Under the pieces are notes generated by a model. That model was given only the letters and a program-made list of their open reading frames with translations, was not told the origin of the DNA and did no database searches. A program made the position numbers and the translations under genes. DNA of 64,000 nt from Zunongwangia mangrovi (GTDB taxonomy: Bacteria > Bacteroidota > Bacteroidia > Flavobacteriales > Flavobacteriaceae), in NCBI RefSeq assembly GCF_900112105.1, contig NZ_FOKV01000009.1:1-64000 (forward strand), written 5' to 3'. This document shows, piece after piece, positions 52,632-61,077 of this stretch (its first letter is position 1; the number at the start of each line of letters is the position of its first letter).

Positions 52632-53994
52632 TGCTTATTAATTTATGAGATTCGGGTAAATTTTGGCGATTTCCATTTTCATCAAAAATCCCCATTTTTA
52701 AAAGCCATTTTTCAAATTCCGGCGCTGGTTTTTTATTCAAAACTTTCCGTAGATACATGGCGTCGTGAAAAGATGTACTTTGATAATTCAGCATCACATC
52801 ATCGGCACCGGGAACTCCCATAATATAATTGCAGCCAGCAACGCCCAAAAGCGTTAACAAAGAATCCATATCATCCTGGTCGGCTTCAGCGTGATTAGTA
52901 TAACAAACATCGCAACCCATGGGAAGTCCCATAATTTTTCCGCAGAAATGATCTTCTAAAGCGGCACGAGTGATCTGTTTTCCATCGTAAAGATATTCTG
53001 GTCCAATAAAACCAACTACTGTATTTACCAAAAGAGGATTGTATTTTCTGGCCACGGCATAACAGCGAACTTCACAGGTTTGCTGGTCGATGCGGTGATG
53101 CGTATTTGCTGAAAGTTCCGATCCTTGCCCGGTTTCAAAATACATCACATTATTACCAATATCGCCTCTGTTCAACTGAAGTCCGGCATCGTAGGCTTCC
53201 TGAAGCATATTTAAATTGATCCCGAAAGATTCGTTGGCTTTTTGAGTACCACCAATTGATTGAAATATAAGATCTATGGGTGCTTTTTCTATAATTTCCA
53301 TGGTTGTGGTAATATGACTCAAAATGCAGGTTTGTGTGGGAATTTCGTATTGCTGTCTAAAATTGTCTAATAATTTAAGCAATTCTGAAACTCCGTTTGG
53401 GTTATCGGTCGCCGGGTTAATTCCTACCACGGCATCACCACAACCATAAAGCAATCCGTCGATCGTACTCGCCGCGATCGCTTTTGGATCATCTACCGGA
53501 TTGTTGGGTTGTAATCGAACTGAAAACCGATCGTTTAAACCAAGGGTATTTCTAAATTTTGTGATGACTTCACATTTCTGCGCAACTTTAATAAGATCCT
53601 GGTTTCGCATTAATTTAGAAACTGCGGCAACCATTTCAGGAGTTAATCCGGGAGCTATTTCTTTTAAAATTTCCGGAGTTGCATGGTAACTAAGCAACCA
53701 ATCTCTAAATTCTCCTACACTAAAAGCCGAAATTGGATAAAAAGCTTCAGCATTATGATCGTCCATAATTAAACGGGTAACTTCATCTTCAGCATAAGGA
53801 ATAATCGGATTTTCAAGAAATTCTTTTAGTGGTACTTCGCTCAAAACATATTGTGCGGCAACTCTTTCTTTGTTGTCTTTTGCAGCAAGGCCTGCGAGAA
53901 CATCACCAGATCGATGCGGACTAGCTTTTGCCAGTAATTCCTTTAAATCTTTAAAAGAGTAGGTGATGTTATTGATGCTGAATTTATATTCCAT
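52624..53994 (-). CDS. eutB: ethanolamine ammonia-lyase large subunit
   Basis: A 456-residue catalytic TIM-barrel subunit, equal in length to enterobacterial EutB. Start FKDLKELLAKASPHRSGDVL, the RLQPNNPVDDP segment, YGCGDAVVGINPATDN, LNRGDIGNNVMYFETGQGSE and NHAEADQDDMDSLL are all typical. Heads the eutB-eutC-VOC unit. There is no microcompartment, eutA reactivase or aldehyde dehydrogenase gene nearby and no cobalamin riboswitch was recognised upstream, so this is a minimal cytosolic system for using ethanolamine as nitrogen source. Confidence 0.96.
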   Translation of the reverse strand: MEYKFSINNITYSFKDLKELLAKASPHRSGDVLAGLAAKDNKERVAAQYVLSEVPLKEFLENPIIPYAEDEVTRLIMDDHNAEAFYPISAFSVGEFRDWLLSYHATPEILKEIAPGLTPEMVAAVSKLMRNQDLIKVAQKCEVITKFRNTLGLNDRFSVRLQPNNPVDDPKAIAASTIDGLLYGCGDAVVGINPATDNPNGVSELLKLLDNFRQQYEIPTQTCILSHITTTMEIIEKAPIDLIFQSIGGTQKANESFGINLNMLQEAYDAGLQLNRGDIGNNVMYFETGQGSELSANTHHRIDQQTCEVRCYAVARKYNPLLVNTVVGFIGPEYLYDGKQITRAALEDHFCGKIMGLPMGCDVCYTNHAEADQDDMDSLLTLLGVAGCNYIMGVPGADDVMLNYQSTSFHDAMYLRKVLNKKPAPEFEKWLLKMGIFDENGNRQNLPESHKLISNG

Positions 53995-54203
53995 AACTGC
54001 AACTTTTGAAGTAAGTTACCAAAAACTACATCCACGAAATGTTTAAAGAATATTAATTTAAACCGGAGAGGTTGAATATTGATATTTCTGAAGTTTAAAG
54101 ATCTACAATTAATAAATCATAAAGCCATCTGGAGGTTTTCTCATAAAGCTGTAATTTCATAATGTTAAAATAATTGGTTATATTACAGAAAATCAATTAT
54201 TTA

Positions 54204-55715
54204 ATGATTAGACTTTTACTCACCTTATTTTCAAAATCAAATTTTAAAAAAATTGGATTCGTGTTTATTGTTTTGAGTTTCACTTTTAGTTGCTCAGAAA
54301 ATAAAAATATTAGCTCGAAAGTTTCAGCCGATATAACGCCAACTGAATACACTAAAGATTTCTCAGAAATCAAGAAAGACGGGAAACTTACCGTTATTAC
54401 CATTTATAATTCTACCAGTTACTTTTTATATCGCGGAAAACCAATGGGTTTTGAATATGAATTGGTTAAAAAACTTGCAGATCATTTAGAACTCGAACTC
54501 GATATAAAAGTCGCAAAAGATATCGATCATTTATTCGATATGCTGAATGCCGGTGTGGGCGATCTTATTGCATTTGGACTCTCGGTTACCGAAGACCGAA
54601 AAAAACTCGTCAATTTTACCGAATATCACTATTTAACGCATCAGGTTTTAGTGCAACGTCGCCCGGAAAATTGGAGAAAGTTACCAATGTATAAGATCAA
54701 AAAGCACACGCTAAATGATCCTATCGAGATGATCGGGAAGACCGTTCACGTGCGTAAAAACTCGTCATATTTTGAACGTTTAGAAAACCTGGAAGACGAG
54801 ATTGGCGGGCAGATTGATATTCAACTGGTTTCTGGAGATAAAACTACAGAAGATATCATTAAAATGGTGGTCGATGGTGAGATCGATTATACGATTTCAG
54901 ATTATAATATCGCTGCGATCAATCAAACCTACAACCCAATTTTGGATATTGATACCGAGATCAGTTTTTCGCAACGTATCGCCTGGGCGGTTCGAAAAAA
55001 TTCACCTGAACTTTTAGCTGAAATCAATTCGTGGCTAAAAAATATCAAGAAAAAAGACTTTTATTATGTGGTGTACAACAAGTATTTCAAAAATAAGAAA
55101 TCCTATCGCCGCCGAATTAAAAGTGAATTTTACAGTAAAAACCAGGGTAAAATTAGTCAGTACGATGCGATCGTAAAAAACAATGTAGAACGTTTAGGTT
55201 GGGATTGGCGATTGCTGAGTTCACAGATCTTCCAGGAATCACGTTTTAAACCGAATGAAAATTCCTGGGCAGGCGCTGGCGGATTAATGCAAATTATGCC
55301 GGCAACCGCAAAAGATTTGGGTGTAAACGATATTACCAATCCTTCAGAAAATATTCGTGGCGGCACCAAATATCTAGCACAATTACGGGAAAATTTTGAT
55401 AGTGTTGAAGATAGCATTCAGCGTATCAAATTCACCTTGGCAGCGTACAATTGTGGCTTAGGTCACGTTCGTGATGCGCAACGACTTACCAAAGCCTTTG
55501 GCGAAGATCCTAATGTTTGGGACGATAATGTTGAAGATTATTTACTGAAGTTAAGTTCGCGTGAATTCTTTAATCGACCGGAAGTAAAATATGGCTTTGT
55601 TCGCGGTCGTGAGCCGTATTTGTACGTGAAAGAAATATTCTTGCGCTACGAACATTATAAAAAATTAATTCCGTTTGAAACTCCCGAAACCGAATCTCAG
55701 GTCGCTTCAAATTAA
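54204..55715 (+). CDS. mltF: MltF-like membrane-bound lytic murein transglycosylase
   Basis: The ATG at 54204 gives 503 residues with a lipoprotein signal (SFTFSC); an ATG ten codons upstream is possible. Residues 45-270 form a periplasmic solute-binding (SBP type 3) domain (GKLTVITIYNSTSYFLYRGK ... VSGDKTTEDIIKMV), and residues 320-470 the SLT lysozyme-like domain with the catalytic Glu in IFQESRFKP and GAGGLMQIMPATAKDLG. It cleaves the glycan strands of peptidoglycan; the solute-binding domain in MltF senses peptides. It stands alone, divergent from eutB. Confidence 0.9.
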   Translation: MIRLLLTLFSKSNFKKIGFVFIVLSFTFSCSENKNISSKVSADITPTEYTKDFSEIKKDGKLTVITIYNSTSYFLYRGKPMGFEYELVKKLADHLELELDIKVAKDIDHLFDMLNAGVGDLIAFGLSVTEDRKKLVNFTEYHYLTHQVLVQRRPENWRKLPMYKIKKHTLNDPIEMIGKTVHVRKNSSYFERLENLEDEIGGQIDIQLVSGDKTTEDIIKMVVDGEIDYTISDYNIAAINQTYNPILDIDTEISFSQRIAWAVRKNSPELLAEINSWLKNIKKKDFYYVVYNKYFKNKKSYRRRIKSEFYSKNQGKISQYDAIVKNNVERLGWDWRLLSSQIFQESRFKPNENSWAGAGGLMQIMPATAKDLGVNDITNPSENIRGGTKYLAQLRENFDSVEDSIQRIKFTLAAYNCGLGHVRDAQRLTKAFGEDPNVWDDNVEDYLLKLSSREFFNRPEVKYGFVRGREPYLYVKEIFLRYEHYKKLIPFETPETESQVASN

Positions 55716-55822
55716 CTAGAGTTTAACGCGAGAAGTCCGTTTTTTACTACTTAATAGCCTTTTTTTACAGGAAGGTTCAGACTGTTTTTTGTGAAATTTG
55801 AACCTGAACAAAAACCAAAAAT

Positions 55823-56950
55823 ATGGCTAACAGAAGAGACTTTTTATACAAATCTATTTTAGGAACTGCCGGAATGGTTACGGCTCCTTCAATTATAAAT
55901 GCAGCAAATTCTACGGAAACTGCAATTCCTTCAGCAAAAATTAAAAACAATTTTTTACGCGATAAATTTAAACCCGAATGGAAATTTGGGATGGGTGGTG
56001 TTGCCGCCGGTAATGGTTTTCACGTAAATAGTGACGAAGACATTCGTGGCGCAATGGATGCCGCGTGGAATAACGGCGTTCGTTATTTTGATACTTCGCC
56101 TTGGTACGGTTTAGGAATTAGCGAACGCAGAATGGGAAGTTACCTTTTCAATAAAAACCGGGAAGATTTTGTGTTGTCCACCAAAGTGGGAAGAGTCTTA
56201 ACACCAGATCCAGATTTTGAATTGCCGGGTGCACTCTGGAAAGGGAAATTAAATATGAATTACGAATACGATTATTCGGCTGAAGGTACCAGAAAATCGG
56301 TAGAACAAAGTCTGCATCGTTTAGGTTTAGCCTATATCGACATTGTTTTTATTCACGATCTATCGCCAGATAATCCAGATTTTAAGGAAGGAGATTATGA
56401 AAAATACTTTGATCAGGCTCAAAATGGAGCGATGCCAGAGCTTACCAAAATGCGCGAAAAAGGTTTAATTAAAGGTTGGGGATTAGGCGTAAATACCACT
56501 AGACCAATTTTAGAAACCATCGAAGTTGCCGATCCAGATATTTTCCTTTCAGCAAAACAATATTCGTTGTTGGTTCACGAAGACGATCTAAATAATGTCT
56601 TTCCGGTTTGTGAAAAAGAAGGAATTAGTTTAGTGATCGGTGCCGCTTTAAATGCAGGATTTTTAGCAGGAAAAGAGCGTTATAATTACGGCGGAACTAT
56701 TCCTGAAGAGATGAAAGAAAAACGTGCAAAATTGCAAAAAGTAGCCGATAAACATAATGTCGATCTAAGAACGGCAGCATTGCAATTCTCTGCAGCGCCA
56801 GATGTGGTGGCAAGTGTGATTCCGGGAGCGAGTAATGGAGAGCAATCTGAAGCAAATGCAAAATCGATGGATGTAAAAATTCCGAAGGCATTTTGGAAAG
56901 AGCTAAAATCGAAAGGTTTAATTGCTGAAAACGCTCCAGAACCTAAATAA
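55823..56950 (+). CDS. Tat-exported aldo/keto reductase
   Basis: A 375-residue reductase with an N-terminal twin-arginine signal (NRRDFLYK, then a hydrophobic stretch to about residue 27). The barrel keeps the AKR tetrad: Asp and Tyr in YFDTSPWYG, Lys in LSTKVGR and His in VFIHDLS. Members of the D-threo-aldose 1-dehydrogenase-like group are closest by eye. Tat export would carry the folded protein with its nicotinamide cofactor into the periplasm. It lies six bases before a gene for an exported beta-propeller protein. Confidence 0.87.
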   Translation: MANRRDFLYKSILGTAGMVTAPSIINAANSTETAIPSAKIKNNFLRDKFKPEWKFGMGGVAAGNGFHVNSDEDIRGAMDAAWNNGVRYFDTSPWYGLGISERRMGSYLFNKNREDFVLSTKVGRVLTPDPDFELPGALWKGKLNMNYEYDYSAEGTRKSVEQSLHRLGLAYIDIVFIHDLSPDNPDFKEGDYEKYFDQAQNGAMPELTKMREKGLIKGWGLGVNTTRPILETIEVADPDIFLSAKQYSLLVHEDDLNNVFPVCEKEGISLVIGAALNAGFLAGKERYNYGGTIPEEMKEKRAKLQKVADKHNVDLRTAALQFSAAPDVVASVIPGASNGEQSEANAKSMDVKIPKAFWKELKSKGLIAENAPEPK

Positions 56951-56956
56951 TAAGTA

Positions 56957-58081
56957 ATGAGAAAAAGTTTATTTTCGATAATTTTAGCGCTATTTCTTCA
57001 ACCTATAATTGCTCAGGAATATCATAGCGATCAACTAGAAACTGTTGCCAATTTAGGCGAATATATGGCGATTGGTTTGAGTGTTTCTTCTGATAATCGG
57101 GTGTTTGTGTCTTTTCCTTATGCTGAAGATCGTCCCTATAAATACGGTTTAACAGAAGTGATCGATGGCGAAACCAAAGCCTATCCAAACAAGAAATGGA
57201 ATAAACATTCAGGAAACGAGCACAAGCATTTTGTAAAGGTTCAGGATTTGTATGTCGATGCGAATGATATGCTTTGGGTGTTGGACTCGAAGCCTTCACC
57301 GGGCGGATCAATTTTTGGCGATAGCGGAAAAGCGGAAGAAGGAAAATTCAAATTACTGAAAATCAATTTGAAAAATGATAAAGTTGAAAAAGTCTATCAT
57401 TTCGAAGATTTAGATAAAACAATTTCAGGTTTAAACGATATTAGAATCGATACCGATAAAAGTTTAGGGTATCTTTCAGATCCCGGTCAGGCGGCTGTTG
57501 TTATTCTCGACCTAAAAACCGGAAAAACTCGCAGCGTTCTTAAAAATATTGAAGCCACGAAAGCAAATCCTGATGTTGTGTTAAGCTATCACGGCAAAGA
57601 GATGCGTAATAAAGAAAGAAAAGCCTTTAGCTCGAATGTAAACGGAATTGCGTTAACTTCAGATAATAAATACTTCTATTTTAAACCGATTAATAAGCTG
57701 AATTTATACAGAATTGAAACCAAATATTTGGCTGATGCTTCCCTTTCTGAAGAAAGTCTCGCAGCAAAAGTTGAAGATCTGGGCGAAGTTGGGATTACGC
57801 ACGGACTTATAGCCGATAAAAAAGGACGTGTTTATTTAACCAATTCTACCGATTATTCGGTGAAATATTTTGATCCTGAAGATGGGGAAGTACATAATTT
57901 GGTACAAGATTCTCGTTTGCTTTGGCCAGATTCTCGTTTGCTTTGGCCAGATTCTTTGGGCATTGGCAACGATGGTTATTTGTATTTTTCGTGCTCGCAA
58001 TTACAACGCCAGCCGGTTTGGAATGATGGTAAATCGAAAGTAGAATTTCCTTATCAGATTTTTCGGGTAGAACTACCATAA
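56957..58081 (+). CDS. L-dopachrome tautomerase-related (royal-jelly-like) exported protein
   Basis: A 374-residue protein with Sec signal (LQPIIAQ, residue 19) and a predicted six-bladed beta-propeller of the major royal jelly/yellow family: NRVFVSFPYAEDRP, DLYVDANDMLWVLDSKP, LNDIRIDTDKSLGYLSD and VNGIALTSDNKYFYFKP. Bacterial members are uncharacterised lactonase- or tautomerase-like proteins. Near the C terminus a 21-base segment is doubled in frame (57908-57949), inserting seven extra residues (DSRLLWP) into a propeller loop. Probably co-transcribed with the Tat-exported reductase. Confidence 0.85.
   Translation: MRKSLFSIILALFLQPIIAQEYHSDQLETVANLGEYMAIGLSVSSDNRVFVSFPYAEDRPYKYGLTEVIDGETKAYPNKKWNKHSGNEHKHFVKVQDLYVDANDMLWVLDSKPSPGGSIFGDSGKAEEGKFKLLKINLKNDKVEKVYHFEDLDKTISGLNDIRIDTDKSLGYLSDPGQAAVVILDLKTGKTRSVLKNIEATKANPDVVLSYHGKEMRNKERKAFSSNVNGIALTSDNKYFYFKPINKLNLYRIETKYLADASLSEESLAAKVEDLGEVGITHGLIADKKGRVYLTNSTDYSVKYFDPEDGEVHNLVQDSRLLWPDSRLLWPDSLGIGNDGYLYFSCSQLQRQPVWNDGKSKVEFPYQIFRVELP
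57908..57949 (+). repeat. in-frame 21-bp tandem duplication
   Basis: Two exact copies of a 21-base unit encoding DSRLLWP stand head to tail at 57908-57928 and 57929-57949, and a third begins (GATTCT) before the sequence diverges. The reading frame is kept. Confidence 0.95.
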
Positions 58082-58106
58082 AAAACTTTCAGAGAAGCTT
58101 AACACA

Positions 58107-58147
58107 CTTGTTAGGCTTCTTTTTAATATATTTGTATCGTGAACGAT
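58107..58147 (+). promoter_or_regulatory. ohr promoter with palindromic candidate operator
   Basis: TATATTTG (58127-58134) matches the -7 box, with CTTG (58107-58110) as a weak -33 element at spacing 16. Overlapping the predicted transcription start is the palindrome ATCGT-GA-ACGAT (58136-58147), a candidate OhrR site by position. The ATG follows 31 bases later. Confidence 0.5.
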
Positions 58148-58178
58148 TTAATTGTAAAAGATTTTAAAATTTATTATT

Positions 58179-58595
58179 ATGAAAACACAATATCAAACAA
58201 CTGTTTCTGCCACAGGAGGTAGAAACGGACACGTAAAAAGTGAAGACGGATTTGTAGATTTTGACGTTTTAATGCCGAAAGAATTAGGCGGAAAAGGCGG
58301 AGCGACCAATCCTGAGCAATTATTTGCAGCAGGTTATGCAGCTTGTTTTGATAGCGCTTTGAATCTGGTAATAGGGAAAGCCAAAGTAAAACCAGAAGGC
58401 GAAACTACCGTAAAAGCAACTGTAGGAATTGGGCCTAACGATGCTGGCGGTTTTCAATTGGCTGTAAAACTTTCGGTAGAAATTCCCGGAGTAGAGAAGG
58501 AGAAAGCGCAGGAATTGGTAGAAGAGGCGCACCAGGTTTGTCCTTATTCTAACGCAACTCGCGGAAATATCGATGTAGAATTAGAAGTGATTTAA
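58179..58595 (+). CDS. ohr: organic hydroperoxide resistance protein Ohr
   Basis: A 138-residue thiol peroxidase of the Ohr/OsmC family that reduces organic hydroperoxides. The two catalytic cysteines are Cys56 in AAGYAACFDSAL and Cys121 in VCPYSNATRGN; the TGGRNGHVKS and NPEQLFAAGY motifs are also typical of Ohr rather than OsmC. It is followed after 215 bases by its likely regulator gene on the same strand. Confidence 0.95.
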   Translation: MKTQYQTTVSATGGRNGHVKSEDGFVDFDVLMPKELGGKGGATNPEQLFAAGYAACFDSALNLVIGKAKVKPEGETTVKATVGIGPNDAGGFQLAVKLSVEIPGVEKEKAQELVEEAHQVCPYSNATRGNIDVELEVI

Positions 58596-58612
58596 TTCTT
58601 TTTTCGTTACCC

Positions 58613-58668
58613 TAAACCTGCCCGTCCGGCAGGCGGGCTAGATTCAGGGTCTCATCCTGAAATAGTAT
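58613..58668. repeat. GC-rich palindromic intergenic repeat (REP-like)
   Basis: The stretch GCCCGTCCGGCAGGCGGGC (58620-58638) with its outer arms is far richer in GC than its surroundings, and is followed by CAGGGTCTCATCCTG (58644-58658), another imperfect inverted repeat. I recall similar CCTGCCCG/GGCGGGC elements scattered between genes in many flavobacteria; only one copy was noticed here. Confidence 0.55.
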
Positions 58669-58720
58669 TATTCAAACTTCTTTGACTTAAGTGTGAAGAT
58701 GAACTAAACCTCATATTTAA

Positions 58721-58758
58721 AATTCCCTTTTGGCTTGCGGCGAAAAGGGATTTTTTTT
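58721..58758 (+). terminator. terminator before ohrR
   Basis: Hairpin TCCCTTTTGGC / GCGAAAAGGGA with a T-run of eight, lying between ohr and ohrR, so the two are probably transcribed separately. Confidence 0.85.
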
Positions 58759-58810
58759 ATTACTTTAAAGATTGAAAATTACTACTGAAAACCTCGAAAA
58801 TCGCTGAAAA

Positions 58811-59251
58811 ATGAGTGAAAAATATGAAGCTTTAAAATTGGATCATCAACTTTGTTTTCCGTTGTATACGGCTTCACGATTGGTTATTCAGCGTTACCAG
58901 CCAATGCTGAAGGAGTTGGATATTACCTATCCGCAATATTTGGTTTTAATGGTGCTTTGGGAAAAAGATGAGGTGAATTTAAGTACGATTGCTGAAAAAC
59001 TTCAGCTACAATCCAACACGCTTACGCCGCTTTTAAAACGGCTACAACAACGCGAACTTTTGGAGCGTAAACGTTCTGAAACCGACGAGCGAAATATCGT
59101 AATCACACTTACTAAAAAAGGAAAATCTTTAAAAGACCAAGCTTGTGATGTACCGGCAATGTTGGCTGAGCAACTTCCGTTAGAAGAAGAGGAAGCCAAA
59201 GAATTGTACCGATTATTATACAAGATGATCGGGAAAATGAGCGAAAAGTAA
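58811..59251 (+). CDS. ohrR: MarR-type peroxide regulator OhrR
   Basis: A 146-residue winged-helix repressor. The redox-sensing Cys15 lies in KLDHQLCFPLYTASRLVIQ, the diagnostic OhrR N terminus, and the DNA-binding helix-turn-helix is around LSTIAEKLQLQSNTLTPLLK, with the wing ERKRSETDERNIVITLT. Oxidation of the Cys by organic hydroperoxides releases DNA and induces ohr. Only the single N-terminal Cys plus a late one (ACDVP) is seen. Confidence 0.93.
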   Translation: MSEKYEALKLDHQLCFPLYTASRLVIQRYQPMLKELDITYPQYLVLMVLWEKDEVNLSTIAEKLQLQSNTLTPLLKRLQQRELLERKRSETDERNIVITLTKKGKSLKDQACDVPAMLAEQLPLEEEEAKELYRLLYKMIGKMSEK

Positions 59252-59329
59252 TTTCAGTAAGAAAATTTCATTCTACTTCAATAAGAAATTCACGATGGAA
59301 TTCAATTTTTTCTTCCGCAGAAAACTTGT

Positions 59330-61000
59330 TTAATCTTCAGATTTTCGAGTTTTCACATTGAAACTCGGCGCTTCGTAATCTTTTGGTAAATAATCTTTGG
59401 GGATGGTCGTCATATTCCCATCACGCTGCGCACGATAGTGTGGAGACAAAATTTCGATATCCATTTCGTTGCAACAATCCTGAATGTTTTGATGCAAATC
59501 TGAATAGATTAACGCCTGTTTATTGGCGTGTTTCGTGTATGCGTTTAGTTGATACGACACATAAAAATCGTCTAAGCTTGTTTGTAAGACAAAAGGTTTA
59601 GGCTGTTTTTCAATAAGATTGGTGCGCAAAGCCGCTTCAATTAAAGCAGCATAAACGGTTTTATACGGGATGTCGTAGCCCAAAGTCACCGTGGTATTGA
59701 TTATTAAACCTTCGCCTCTTTCTTTAGTGAAGGTTGAATAATTCACGGTATTTCCGCTTAAAACTGCTGAATTTGGGATGGTAATTTCTTCGTTTTTGAT
59801 GGTTTTTAGTCGGGTAACCAAAAGCGTTTTTTCGATCACATTTCCGGTGGTGTTTCCAATATTAATTCGGTCTCCAATTTTAAAAGGTCGCATATAGGTA
59901 ATCACCAATCCGGCCACCATATTGGCGATAGCAGAAGATGATCCCAGCGAAAGTAACACCCCAAGAAATACAGAAACACCTTTAAAAATCGTCGAATCTG
60001 AACCCGGCAAAAGCGGAAAAATCAACACGAACATAAAGGCATACAGTAAAAACCGAATAATGGTAAAAGTCGGCATTGCCCAATCGGGATGAAAACCTGA
60101 GATTTGAAGTTTTTCGTCTTCAATTTCAGCAAAAATATATTTTACGGCTTTTACAAAATAGCGCATCACAATAATGATCGCGGCGATCTTAATGATATTG
60201 GGGAAATAGTGCCAAATAGCCGTAAAAATTTGTCCGAATGAAGAGAAAATTAGGTCAAACAGGTAATTAGACCAACCTTGTGTAAATTCGAAAACACTAA
60301 AAATTAGTGGGAAGAAAATGTAAACCACCAGCAGAATCAAAAACCATTTTAGGATCTTTAAAATGAATAAAATCACATTGAGTTCCTGCTCTGGCGTGAT
60401 AAACGTGTAGTTGTTATAGGTAAGACTTTTTAGCCATTTGTCTTTTTTACTTTCTATAAAACGGATGCTTCTTTTGTTTACAAATGCAATCAATTTTAAG
60501 GCCAGCCAAAGTCCCAAAAGGATAAGCGCAACAAAACCAATTTTTAAAAAGACGTTTTTCGGGATGTATTTACTTTCAGCAATATCAAGATTTGCAGAGA
60601 TCACTTCAGCATAAAAATTTGCTAATTCCTGCTTTGATTTTTTAGAGCCGATCGTATCAAGATTAGTAATGTTGAGCAGAATTTGACTTCCGTAGATTAC
60701 CTCTAAACGCTCCTGATCTTTTAAAATCTGAAGTGAATCTTTAGAAAATGTATTGGCATCGATACGCTGAATTCTTTCAGAAATAATACTTGCACGCTCT
60801 GCTGCAGATAAATCGCCCGACTTTTGATAGATCGAAAATAATTCTTCATTCGCTTTCCCGATCACCGGGAAACCTTGAGAGGAAAGAACCGTAGAATTGT
60901 TAATAGTATTTTCTTTTAAATCCTGAGCATTTAAAATCTCATGCTGCAGACAAAGAAATAAAAGGCTTAAAATGGCTAATTTCGAAAATAGAAAATGCAT
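59330..61000 (-). CDS. MscS-type mechanosensitive ion channel
   Basis: A 556-residue membrane protein: signal peptide (LQHEILNAQ, residue 25), a periplasmic region to about 150, four or more membrane helices (150-350) and the MscS pore/beta domain (FLGVLLSLGSSSAIANMVAGLVI, GDRINIGNTTGNVIEKTLL, TIPNSAVL). The N-terminal extension makes it an intermediate-length relative such as YnaI/YbdG. It should open under hypoosmotic stress. It is a single leftward gene ending just after ohrR's converging end. Confidence 0.9.
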   Translation of the reverse strand: MHFLFSKLAILSLLFLCLQHEILNAQDLKENTINNSTVLSSQGFPVIGKANEELFSIYQKSGDLSAAERASIISERIQRIDANTFSKDSLQILKDQERLEVIYGSQILLNITNLDTIGSKKSKQELANFYAEVISANLDIAESKYIPKNVFLKIGFVALILLGLWLALKLIAFVNKRSIRFIESKKDKWLKSLTYNNYTFITPEQELNVILFILKILKWFLILLVVYIFFPLIFSVFEFTQGWSNYLFDLIFSSFGQIFTAIWHYFPNIIKIAAIIIVMRYFVKAVKYIFAEIEDEKLQISGFHPDWAMPTFTIIRFLLYAFMFVLIFPLLPGSDSTIFKGVSVFLGVLLSLGSSSAIANMVAGLVITYMRPFKIGDRINIGNTTGNVIEKTLLVTRLKTIKNEEITIPNSAVLSGNTVNYSTFTKERGEGLIINTTVTLGYDIPYKTVYAALIEAALRTNLIEKQPKPFVLQTSLDDFYVSYQLNAYTKHANKQALIYSDLHQNIQDCCNEMDIEILSPHYRAQRDGNMTTIPKDYLPKDYEAPSFNVKTRKSED

Positions 61001-61077
61001 AAATTTTAAATGATCGATTTTATTTTTCGCCGATCATAATGCGGTAAAAATAGTAAAATATCTTTTAGATCAGCTTT

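Noticed and set aside
53995-54173. Cobalamin riboswitch ahead of eutB
   Set aside because: The 200-nt class structure and the conserved B12 box were not seen in this short AT-rich spacer.
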